A stretch of 64,000 nt of DNA, taken from positions 34,720,469 through 34,784,468 of the forward strand of contig OZ007582.1 of NCBI GenBank assembly GCA_963931925.1, written 5' to 3'. How positions within the stretch are numbered: position 1 is the first letter of the stretch; every line of letters begins with the position of its first letter. The stretch comes from Onchidella celtica. Its lineage: Eukaryota > Mollusca > Gastropoda > Systellommatophora > Onchidiidae. Below the pieces are notes generated by a model, which was given only the letters and a program-made list of their open reading frames with translations, had not been told where the DNA came from and ran no database searches. The translations under genes were made by a program, and so were the position numbers. Below, piece after piece: positions 45,862 through 55,305 of the stretch.

Positions 45862-46414
45862 AATAGGTTTGGATCGGGTTAAGAATGGGTTAACCAATAT
45901 GTTTGGATAGGGTTAACAATAGGTTCATCAATGCGTTTGGATGGGGTTAATAACAGGTTTAATAATAGGTTTGGAATGGGTTAAGAACATACTTAGTAGT
46001 GGGTTTGGGTGGGGTTAATAACAGATTAAGAATATATTTGGATGCGATAAGGAAGGGTTTATTAAATAATAGGTTGGATATGGTTAAGAATGGGTTTAAT
46101 AACAGGTTTGGATGGGGTTAGGAACAGATTTAATAATAGCTATGGATGAGGTTAGGAACAGGTTAAATAATAGGTTTCGATGGGGTTAAGAATGAGTTTG
46201 ACAGTAGGTTAGTTCTTTGATGGGATCAGGAATGTGTTTAGTAACAATTTGGGGTAGGGTGAGGAATGGGTTTAATACATAAAATAGACTTGGATTGGGT
46301 AAGGTTTAATAATGTTTGGATAGGGTTAGAAGCGGGTTTGATAATAAGTTTGGACTAGGTTAAAAACACGTTTAACCATACGTTTGGAAAGGATTAGGTA
46401 CAGGTTTAATGATA

Positions 46415-46491
46415 CTGCCATAAAGAGGCAGAGCGACGTAATTGATAAAGTATGAATAGAGCACATACGACGCTCTGCCTTTGCACGGCAG
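46415..46491. repeat. Satellite hairpin 2 (type C)
   Basis: Left arm GGCAGAGCGACGTA, right arm GACGCTCTGCCTTTGCACGG. Downstream flank TTTCAATGGGGTTAAGAATG matches hairpins 6 and 12. Confidence 0.88.
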
Positions 46492-46953
46492 AATAGATTT
46501 CAATGGGGTTAAGAATGGTTTTGATAATAGGTTTGTATGATGTTAAAAAGAGGTTTAATGACAAATTTGAATGGGTTTAGGAATGAGTTCAAACGCAGAT
46601 TTCTATTGAGCTAGTTACAGGTTTAGTAATAAGTTTGGATACGGTTAAGAAGGGTTTAACTATAAGTTTGGACGTGATTAGGGATGGTTAAATAATAGCT
46701 TTGTGTGGGATTGGGACGGGTTCAATAATAGGATTGGGTGCAGTTAGGATTGTGTTTAATAATACTTTGAATGGTGTTAATAATGAACCGAATCACAGGT
46801 TCGGATTGGTTTAGGAATACGTTGGGTGAGTTATGAATTTGTTTGATAGTAGCTTTGGGTGGGTTTAGGAATGAGTTTAATTATAGGTTTGGACATGGTA
46901 AGGAATAGATTTAAGAATATTTTTGAATAGGGTTAGGGATAAGGTTAATAACA

Positions 46954-47021
46954 CTGTCATGCAATGGTAGAGCGACGTAACTGATAAAGTATAAAGAAAG
47001 CGTATACGTCGCCCTGCCTCG
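46954..47021. repeat. Satellite hairpin 3 (type D, right end lost)
   Basis: Left arm CTGTCATGCAATGGTAGAGC; right arm TACGTCGCCCTGCCTC then breaks off before the usual TTTGCACGGCAG. Confidence 0.82.
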
Positions 47022-47188
47022 AGAATTGATTTGGATCGGGTTAGGAATGGGTTTAATAATGGTTTTGTATGATGTTAGGAACGAGTTTAATGAAAGATTT
47101 GGACGGCGATAGGAATATATTTAATATTATGTTTGGATGTCGTTACGAATAGGTTAAGAATAGATAAGTTTGGGTGGGATTAATAATA

Positions 47189-47265
47189 CTGCCATGCAAA
47201 GGCAGATCGACGTAAATGATAAAGTATAAAGATAGCACATAGGTCGGTCGGCCTTTGCACTGCAG
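47189..47265. repeat. Satellite hairpin 4 (type A)
   Basis: The left arm carries GATCGACGTA instead of GAGCGACGTA; the right arm reads GGTCGGTCGGCC, keeping that position paired as a T-G wobble. Confidence 0.88.
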
Positions 47266-47730
47266 AATAGGTTTGAATGGTTTTAAGAAAAGGTTCAATA
47301 ATAGCTTTGGATGTGGTTAAGAACGGCTTTATTGATAACTTTGAATGGGGTTAAGAACGGGTTAAATGATAGATTTGGATTGAATTAGTAACAAACTTAA
47401 TAGATTCGGATGGGGTCAGGAACAGGTTTAATACTAAGTTTTAATGCTATTAGAATACGTGTGGTTTCGATTAGCACGGGTTTAGTAATAGACTTGGATG
47501 CTGTTAGGGTCGGGTTTAATAGCAGATTTGGATGAGGTTAGGAACAGATTAAATAGTAGGGTTGGATGAGGTTATTAGTAAATTTAATTTTAAGTTTGGG
47601 TGGGGTTATGAATGAGATCTTAATAGTAGGTTTGGATGGGGTAAGGAATATGTTCATTAATAGGTTTGGACATGGTTAAGAACAAGTTTAATAATACGTT
47701 TGGGCGAGATTAGGGATATGTTTAGTGACA

Positions 47731-47807
47731 CTGCGATGCAAAGGCAGAGCGACATAAGTGATAAAATATAAAAAGAGCACATACATCGCTCGCTCTTTGC
47801 CCGACAG
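47731..47807. repeat. Satellite hairpin 5 (type B)
   Basis: Arms GGCAGAGCGACATA and TACATCGCTCGCTCTTTGC. The ACGT centre of both arms is ACAT here. Confidence 0.85.
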
Positions 47808-48191
47808 AATAGGTTTCAATGGAGTTAGAAACATGTTTACTAATAGGTTTGGATGGGGTTAAGAATGGGTTTTATAACAGGTTTGGATGGAGTTAGGAAA
47901 ATATTTAATAGTAGCTTTGGATGAGGTTAGGAACTGGTTAAATAATAGGTTTCGATGGGGTTAAGAATGAATTTGACAGTAGATTAGTGTTTTGATGAGG
48001 TCAGGAATGTGTTCAGAAACAGTTTGGGGTAGGGTGAGGAATGGGTTTAATACATGAAATAGACTTGGATGGGGTAAGATTTAATTAAAGGTTTGGATGG
48101 GATTAGAAACGGGTTTAATAATAGGCTTGGACAAGATTAAAAACTTATTTAATCATAAGTTTGGATGTGATCAGGGGCAGGCTTAATGATA

Positions 48192-48268
48192 CTGCCGTGC
48201 AAAAGCATAGCGACGCATCTGATAAAGTATAAAGAGAGCATGTACGTTGCCCTGCCTTTGCACGGCAG
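48192..48268. repeat. Satellite hairpin 6 (type C)
   Basis: Arms CTGCCGTGCAAAAGCATAGC and GCCCTGCCTTTGCACGGCAG; the outer CTGCCGTGCAAA pairs perfectly with TTTGCACGGCAG. Confidence 0.88.
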
Positions 48269-48813
48269 AATACGTTTCAATGGGATTAAGAATGGTTTTG
48301 ATAATCGGTTTGTATGATGTTAAATAGATGTTTAATGACAAATTTGAATGGGGTTAGGAACGGGTTTAAAAACAGATTTCGATTGGTTTAGTAAAAGGTA
48401 TAATAATAAGTTTGACTGCGGTTAAGAATAGTTTAACAATAAGCTTGGACGGGATTAGAGATGGTTTAAATAAAAGCTTTGCATGGGATTAGTACAGGTT
48501 TAGTAATAGGCTTGGGTGCAGTTTGGATCGGTTTTAATAATACTTTTGGATGGTGTTAATAATGAACTGAATCATAGGTTTGGATGGGTTTAGGAATACG
48601 TTTAATAATACGTTGGGTGGGGTTATGAATGGGTTTGATAATAGGTTTGGGTGAATTTAGGAATGGGATTAATAAAAAGTTGGAAGGGATAAGGAATAGG
48701 TTTCATTACAGTTGTTTGGGTGGAGTTAGGACTGGGTTTAATAATAGGTTTGGACATCGTTAAGAACAGGTTAATAATAGATTTGGATGGGATTAGGGAC
48801 AAGTTTAATAACA

Positions 48814-48888
48814 CTGTCATGCATAGGTAGAGCGACGTAACTGAAAATATAAAGGGAGCATATACGTCGCCCTGCCTTTGCACGACAG
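48814..48888. repeat. Satellite hairpin 7 (type D)
   Basis: Arms CTGTCATGCATAGGTAGAGC and TACGTCGCCCTGCCTTTGCA, with a shortened loop. Confidence 0.86.
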
Positions 48889-49059
48889 AATAGGCTAGGA
48901 TCAGGTTAGGAATGGGTTTAATAATAGTTTTGTATGATGTTAGGAATTAGTTTAATGATAGATTTTGATGGCGCTAGGAACGTGTTTAATATTATGTTTG
49001 GATGTGGTTAAGAATAGGTATAGTAAGTTTGGGTATGATTAGTGACAGGTTTAATAGTA

Positions 49060-49136
49060 CTGTCATGCAAAGGCAGATTGGCGTAATTGATAAAGTATAA
49101 AGATAGCACTTCGGTCGGTGTACCTTTGCACGGGAG
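49060..49136. repeat. Satellite hairpin 8 (type A)
   Basis: Left GGCAGATTGGCGTA, right CGGTCGGTGTACC. Several changes are wobble-compatible, but one outer pair is lost. Confidence 0.82.
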
Positions 49137-49603
49137 AATAGATTTGGAAGGGTTTTAGGAAAAGGAAAGAATAGGTTTAGACGTGGTTAAGAACAGTTTT
49201 ATTGATAACTTTGAATGGGGTTAAGAACGGGTTTAATGAGAGATTTGGATTGAATTAGTAACAAACTTACTGGATGGGGTTAGGAAAAGGTTTAATACTA
49301 AGTTTTAATGCCATTAGAATGGGTTTAATAATACGTTTGGATGGGATTATCACGGGTTTAGTAATAGACGGATGCTGTTAGGGTCGGGTTTAATAGCAGG
49401 TTAGGATCAGGTTAGAAACAGATTAAATGATAGGGTTGGATGAGGTTATTGATTAGTTTAATTTTAAGTTTGTGTGGGGTTTATGAATGGGATTAACAAT
49501 AGGTTTGGATGGAGTAGGGAATATGTTTAATCATTGGTTTGGATATGGTTAAGAAAAGGTTTAATAATAAGTTCATGCGAGATTAGAGACATTTTTAGTG
49601 ACA

Positions 49604-49680
49604 CTGCCATGCAAAGGCAGAGCGACATAAATGATATAGTATAAAAAGAGCACATACATCGCTCTGCCTTTGCACGGCAG
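49604..49680. repeat. Satellite hairpin 9 (type B)
   Basis: Arms CTGCCATGCAAAGGCAGAGC and GCTCTGCCTTTGCACGGCAG, close to consensus, with ACAT in both arm centres as in hairpin 5. Confidence 0.88.
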
Positions 49681-50059
49681 AACAGGTTGCGATGGAGTTA
49701 GAAACATGTTTACTGACATGTTTGGATGGGGTTAAGAACGGGTTTAATAAATGGGGTTAGGAACATATTATTTTAATAATAGTTTTGGATGAGGTTAGGA
49801 ATTAGTTATATAATATGTTCCGATGGGGTTAAGAATGAGTTCGAAAGTGAGTTACTGTTTTGATGAGGTCAAGAATGTGTTTAGTAACAGTTTGGATTAG
49901 GGTGAGGAATGGGTTTAATACATGAAATAGACTTGGATGGGGTAAGGTTTAATAATATGTTTGGATAGGATTAGTAACGGGTTTAATAATAGGCTTACAC
50001 AATTTTAAAAACATGCTTAATGATAAGTTTGGTTGGGATTAAGGGCAGGTGTAATGATA

Positions 50060-50137
50060 CTGCCGTGCAGAGGCAGAGCGACCTAACTGATAAAGTATAA
50101 AAACATATAGTTACGTCGCTCTGCCTTTGCACCGCAG
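50060..50137. repeat. Satellite hairpin 10 (type C left flank, type A right flank)
   Basis: Arms are type C (GAGCGACCTA; TACGTCGCTCTGCC). Upstream flank is type C (TTAATGATACTGCCG); downstream flank is type A (GGGTTTAGGAAAAGGTTCAA and TTTTATTGATAACTTTGAAT). It is best explained as an unequal-exchange junction. Confidence 0.82.
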
Positions 50138-50456
50138 AATAGTTTTGGATGGGTTTAGGAAAAGGTTCAATAGTAGGTTTGGATGGGGTTAAGAACGGTT
50201 TTATTGATAACTTTGAATGGGGTTAAGAATGAGTTTAATGATAGATTTGGATTGAGTTGGTAAGAAACTAAATAGATTTGGCTGGGACCAGGAACAGGTT
50301 TAATACTAAGTTTTTAATGCCATTAAAATGGGTTTTATAATACGTTTGGATGGGATTAGCACGGGTTTAGTAATAGACTTGGATGCTGTTAGGTCGGGTT
50401 TAATAGCAGATTTGGATCAGGTGAGGAACTGATTAAATTTTTTAATAATAGGGTTG

Positions 50457-51699
50457 TGTCACGAGCAGAGTTAGGGTCTTGGGGAGCATTCGACTGCACG
50501 AGAGGCAGCTAACTCACACTCGGACACAACCACACAAGAAAAGTATTAAACAACTAGAGTATATATATATGTCAGGCCGGTCAGGCCATGTTTTACATAA
50601 TTATGAATAAACAAAATAAAAGACAATAGAGGTATATTCAAAGCAATAAATTCTAATTACTAACTTAATCTATGATATTTCATGTAATTATGGTTCCTTA
50701 TTGGATGTACTGCAATCAATAGCAAATAGGTCTATTATACGAAACTAGATATCAATTTAAAGTGACAGTTGAGTCGCCACTGGCCAGTCGCCAGGCAAAC
50801 TCTCCCTAAATCATATGGGCTTGAATGTTAGGAGAGCCCAGTACGTTCCAAGCCTACAGAAGCACACTTCGGCTTGTAGGTAATTACGCAGTTGCAAAAA
50901 AAACTATTTATATATATGCACAATCATTATTCAATTCATCAACAAAGTGCCATATTACTTCAATCATACTACGGAAATAATTCTATAACACAGGCCACTC
51001 GTCGAGTGCCAGCTGGGGTTTCCTTAGACTTCCTATGAGGCTGTGGTTCTCTCTCTATCTCTGATCTTCTATTATGCTTGAACTAATAAGATATATTACC
51101 ATTGGTCACGCCTACTGGTAGGCGCGAACATCAAAATAGCGCAGCGTGGGCTTTCAAAGGTCAGCCCACTCAGACCTTTCTTTCTAGAGCTCAGTCAGTC
51201 CGTTAGCAAGGACTTCTAGTCTTCAAACCACACAGTTCAGGTACTGGCCAACCGGAGATACTTCACGACACGATGCTTCTGCTCGTCTGTATTAACTAAA
51301 TCTGAACGTTACACGATGTTTTATACTATCTGGCTACCCAGCAGTGCTAGTCCGCTGGCCCAATTAGTTCAGCTATCTCATAGGTCGAAACCTCCCACCA
51401 TTTTAATTGTAGTAATACGTCTGCACTATTCTACCAGCCAGTTAACGTGCAAAAACTTGTCTAGTCATACTTAACAATGTCAACTATCCCCACCTTGTTT
51501 CACCCATACTCCATTACTTATTAATCACGAACATTAAAACCGACAAGCGTGCATCTAACAGTTTAACTTCACATTTATTTACTCACCAACTATAATTCGC
51601 GAGGGCCGTTCAAGGCCACCAGCCAATTTCTCATGGCCCTGATAAAACAACAACTCACTCACTCTCTGCGTGAGTTTTAACAACATCCGAATCATGACA
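50457..51699. mobile_element. Solo LTR, family 2 (1,243 bp)
   Basis: Starts TGTCACGAGCAGAG and ends AATCATGACA. It is flanked by GGTTG at 50452-50456 and 51700-51704, a 5-bp target duplication. The unoccupied version of this site, ATAGGGTTGGATGAGGTTAT, is visible in sister satellite units near 47558 and 49433. Beyond the first ten bases it does not match family 1, so it is a separate family. Orientation is undetermined. No protein genes inside. Confidence 0.92.
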
Positions 51700-51855
51700 G
51701 GTTGGAGGAGGTTATTAATAAGGTTAATTATAGGTTTGGGTGGAATTATGAATGGGATTAATGGTAGTTTTGGATGGGGTAAGGAATATGTTTAATAATA
51801 GGTTTGGGCATGGTTAAGAACAAGTTTAATAAAAAGTTTGGGTGGGATTAGGGAC

Positions 51856-51932
51856 CTGCCATGCAATGGCAGAGCGACATAACTGACAAAGTATAATGCG
51901 AGCAGATACATCGCTCTGCCTTTGCACGGCAG
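51856..51932. repeat. Satellite hairpin 11 (type B)
   Basis: Arms CTGCCATGCAATGGCAGAGC and GCTCTGCCTTTGCACGGCAG, ACAT in both arm centres. Confidence 0.87.
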
Positions 51933-52285
51933 AATAGGTTTCGATGGAGTTAGAAACATGTTTACTAATAGGTTTGGATGGGGTTAAGAACGGGTTTAAT
52001 AACAGGTTTGGACGGGGTTAGGAACAGGTCTAATGATAGGTTTCGATGGAGTTAAGAATGAGTTTGACAGTAGGTTAGTATTTTGATGCGGTCAAGAATG
52101 TGTTTAGTAGGAATTTGGGGTAGGGTGAGGAATGGGTTAAATACATGAAATAAGACTTGGATGGGGTAAAGTTTAATAATAGGTTTGGATAGCATTAGAA
52201 TCGGGTTTAATAATAGGTTTGGACAAGGTTGAAAACATGTTTAATTATAAGTTTTTGGAAGGGATTAGGTACAGGTTTAATGATA

Positions 52286-52364
52286 CTACCATGCAAAGGC
52301 AGAGCGACATAAATGATAAAGTATAGAAAGAGAGCACACACGTCGCTCTGCCTTTGCTCGGCAG
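52286..52364. repeat. Satellite hairpin 12 (type C)
   Basis: Arms CTACCATGCAAAGGCAGAGC and GCTCTGCCTTTGCTCGGCAG, two extra loop bases. Confidence 0.87.
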
Positions 52365-52919
52365 AAGAGGTGTCAATGGGGTTAAGAATGGTTTTGATAA
52401 TCGGTTTGTATGATGCTAAAAAGAGGTTTAATGACAAATTTCAATGTTGTTAGGAAGGGGTTTAAAAACAGATTTCGATTTGGTTAGTAACAGGTTTAAT
52501 AATAAGTTTGGAGGCGGTTAGGAAGGGTTTAAATAGAAGTTTGGACGGAATTAGGGATGATCTAAATAATAGCTTTGCATGGGATTAGGACAGGTTTAAT
52601 AATACCAATAGGCTTGGGTGCAGTTAGGATCGTGTTTAATAATACTTTTGGATGGGATTAATAATGAACTGAATCACAGGTTTGGATGGGTTTAGGAAAA
52701 CGTATAATAATACTTTGAGTGGGGTTATGCGTGGGTTTGATAGTAGGTCTTGTGTGGGTTTAGGAATGGGATTATTAATAAGTTGGATGGGAAAAAGAAT
52801 AGGTTTTATTCTTGGTTTGGGTGGAGTTACGAATGGGTTTAATAAAAGGTTAGTTTGGACATGGTTAGGTACAGGTGTAATAATATGTTTGGATGGGATT
52901 AGGGACAAGTTTAATAACA

Positions 52920-52995
52920 CTGCATGCAATGGTAGAGCGACGTAACTGATAAAGTATAAAGAGATCATATACGTCGCCCTGCCTTTGCACGGCAG
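52920..52995. repeat. Satellite hairpin 13 (type D)
   Basis: Arms CTGCATGCAATGGTAGAGCG and GCCCTGCCTTTGCACGGCAG. Confidence 0.86.
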
Positions 52996-53231
52996 AATAG
53001 GTTAGGATCGGGTTAGGAATACGTTTAGTGATCGGTTTGGATGCGATTAGGAATTAGTTTACTAATAGGCTTAAATGAGGTTAAGAATGAGTTTACGAAT
53101 AGTTTTGTATGATGTTAGGAACTAGTTTAATGACAATTTCAACGACAATAGGAACTTGTTTAATATGTTTGGATGTGGTTAAGAACAGATTTAATAATGA
53201 GTTTAGATGGGATTAGGGAGAGGCTTAATAA

Positions 53232-53306
53232 TGTCATGCAAAGGCAGATCGACGTATCTGATATAGTATAAGATAGCACATAGGTCGATCTGCCCTTGCA
53301 CGGCAG
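53232..53306. repeat. Satellite hairpin 14 (type A, compensated pair)
   Basis: Left GGCAGATCGACGTA, right TAGGTCGATCTGCCC. The G-to-T change in the left arm is matched by C-to-A in the right arm, restoring a T-A pair. Confidence 0.87.
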
Positions 53307-53785
53307 AATAGGTTTGGATAAGTTTAGGAAAATGTTCAATAATAGGTTGGATGTTGTTAAGAACGGTTTCATTGATAACTTTGACTGGGGTTAAGAACAG
53401 GGTTAATGGTAGATTTGGAGTGAGGTAGTCACAAACTTAATAGATTTGGGTGGGATTAGGAACAGGTTTAATAATAAGATTTAATGCCAATAGAATGAGT
53501 TTGATAATACCTTTGGATGGGATTAGCACGGGTCTTTTAAATAGACTTGGATGCTGTTAGGGTCGGGTTTAATAGCAGATTTGGATGAGATTAGGAACAG
53601 ATTAATTTCAATAATAGGGTTGGATGAGGTGAATAATTTTAATTATAAGTTTGGGTGGGGTTATGAATGGGATTAGTAATAGGTTGGGATCTGGTAAGGA
53701 ATAATTTATGTTTAATAATAGGTTTGGACATGGCTAGGAACAGGTTTAATAATACGTTTGGGATGAATTAGGGACAGGTTTAATG

Positions 53786-54079
53786 TCGCCACCATTCAAA
53801 GGCAAAGCGACATAACTGATAAAGTTTAAAGAGCACATATCGCTCTGGGAAGGACTTTCGAATGCGTTCCATAGCCCGAGTGAAAACAGATAGCTACCCC
53901 GGCGGCTTTCCCTGATATGTCAATCTGACAACTGCCCAGACGAATATCCGCATAAGGCCTCGATGATACAAACTGACTAGACCCTAACATCGTTATATAT
54001 CAATCTGACAATGCCTATGCACTTGTCGAGTTATGGAACGCGTTCGGAAGTCCTCCCTCGCTCTGCCTTAGCACGACAG
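53786..54079. repeat. Satellite hairpin 15 (type B), split by a TIR element
   Basis: Left arm GGCAAAGCGACATA; the right arm is broken inside TCGCTCTGCC by the insertion 53847-54057, which duplicated TCGCTCT. Confidence 0.85.
53847..54057. mobile_element. hAT-like MITE, family 3, copy 1 (211 bp)
   Basis: Left GGGAAGGACTTTCGAATGCG and the inverted right end GGGAGGACTTCCGAACGCG are TIRs that extend through GTTCCATA. Flanked by TCGCTCT (53840-53846 and 54058-54064), a 7-bp match where hAT elements give 8. The interior shares GATACAAACTGACTAGACC with the other family-3 copies. No coding capacity. Confidence 0.85.
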
Positions 54080-54157
54080 AATAGGTTTCGATGGAGTTAG
54101 AAACATATTTACTAATAGGTTTGGATGGGGTTAAGAACGGGTTTAATAACAGATTTG

Positions 54158-54359
54158 GGGAGGAGTACCTTACTCGAGCGCCACTTTCACTGTTATCAAT
54201 TTAAACACATGGAATGGTCAGATGGACCTGGGGGCGTGAGGGTCTAGTCAGTTTGTATTAATGGGCGGTAGTCAGATTGACTAATCAGGCGAAAAGGGGC
54301 TGGGGTAGTTGTGTTTAGTTAGTTTCTGGTCTTTGGCGCTTGAGTACGGAACTCCTTCC
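54158..54359. mobile_element. hAT-like MITE, family 3, copy 2 (202 bp)
   Basis: TIRs GGGAGGAGTACCTTACTCGA and, inverted from the right, GGGAAGGAGTTCCGTACTCA. Flanked by an exact 8-bp duplication CAGATTTG (54150-54157 and 54360-54367). The interior GGAATGGTCAGATGGACCTG and GTCTAGTCAGTTTGTAT are shared, in inverse orientation, with 58652-58936. The target is a satellite monomer. Confidence 0.9.
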
Positions 54360-54468
54360 CAGATTTGGATGGGGTTGAGAACCGAATTAGTAACTGGTTT
54401 GGGAGTGTTAAGAACTAGTTTAATAATAGGGGTTGGGATGGGATTAGGAAGGGTTTAATAATAGATTT

Positions 54469-55305
54469 GTTGTCAGGTCAGAAAAATCTGCTACTGGTAA
54501 CATGTAATCCAGTACAACCTGTTTCATGAACTGGTACGCTAGCATGGTATCAGTGGGCGTGCACCTGTCGGTGCAAACGGCCAGGGCGGAGGAGGTTTCA
54601 TCTAACCCAACGGCCACATGCTAGGGCACAATGTGACCCTCAGTATTTGAGTCCTTCATATTGGCCCCCGGTAGCGGTGTGGTCATAGGCTTGTTTGCCT
54701 AAATCACAGACGAAGAATTGAGCAAACTTCCCGGACGCAGCTTTGAAGCTGGCGTCAGCAGGCCAGTGGTTGATTGATAGGGCAGATGGCAATATACCGT
54801 CACTCTGGCCTGGATATCGTGACACAGAGCATCCACCAGTATTGGTGTTCTTTGGTTTGGGTCCTTCACCCTAGTCAGTTGGGACTGCGAGGCTGTGGAG
54901 TAGCCTACAGGCAGCCGGTCAGGCAATATGACTGTCCCTCTGGCATCCTCCTGCACCTGGATACATTTCCAGTCGTCTTGACCCTGTCTTGCCACTTGGA
55001 TAAGTTGTGTCCAGGCGAGAGAGTGAGTCTGATGTTTGCGCAGCTCTTTTTCACTAAAAACAAACTCTTTGCGCCAGTCTTAACACTCACCTCGTCTTCT
55101 TTCATCTTTGTCTCGTCTTCTTTCCTCTCAAAATTCCAACGGCGATGGGCGAGAGCGGTTATTTAAGGATAGCACTGCTCACCTCAACTGAGGAAGGGGC
55201 TAGAAAAGGTGCCCTAAAGAAAGCCCACTTCACATCACCCTGACTGGTATACCGCGACCAGTGGGGATCCCTTTTTGCGGTCGAAACAAAAAGAAATTCA
55301 GCTAA
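54469..55305 (+). promoter_or_regulatory. LINE 5' leader (putative promoter/UTR)
   Basis: About 840 bp before the endonuclease frame, within the element since it follows the target duplication. It includes a phrase ACGGCCAGGGCGGA also present in the leader of the RTE-like LINE (about 27968). The forward frame 54774-55166 has no recognisable domain. LINE leaders usually carry an internal promoter, but none is identified here. Confidence 0.5.

Larger units (their letters stand above)
43686..54457. repeat. Satellite with ~34-bp monomer and hairpin-bearing higher-order units
   Basis: The monomer is close to GGGGTTAGGAACGGGTTTAA, TAATAGGTTTGGAT (34 bp), with many point and length variants. At 43690-44290 the monomer variant is TTAGGAACGGGTTCGATCAT AAGTTTGTGT. 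From 45785 a ~77-bp hairpin recurs at spacings of about 540-630, 235-312, 542-554 and 430-461 bp (insertions removed). Four hairpin types with matching flanks form a higher-order unit of about 1.87 kb. The array is interrupted by a LINE fragment (44300-45415), a solo LTR (50457-51699), TIR elements (53847-54057 and 54158-54359) and the LINE at 54469, and resumes briefly at 58937. The resumption of the monomers across each insertion shows the array is older than all of them. Confidence 0.93.

Noticed and set aside
43686-54457. CRISPR-like array, given regularly spaced palindromic repeats
   Set aside because: The spacers are hundreds of bases of satellite monomer related to one another, there are no cas genes, and the setting is eukaryotic.
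54774-55166. 130-codon frame in the LINE leader as an ORF1
   Set aside because: No gag-like, coiled-coil or zinc-knuckle motif; the composition looks non-coding.
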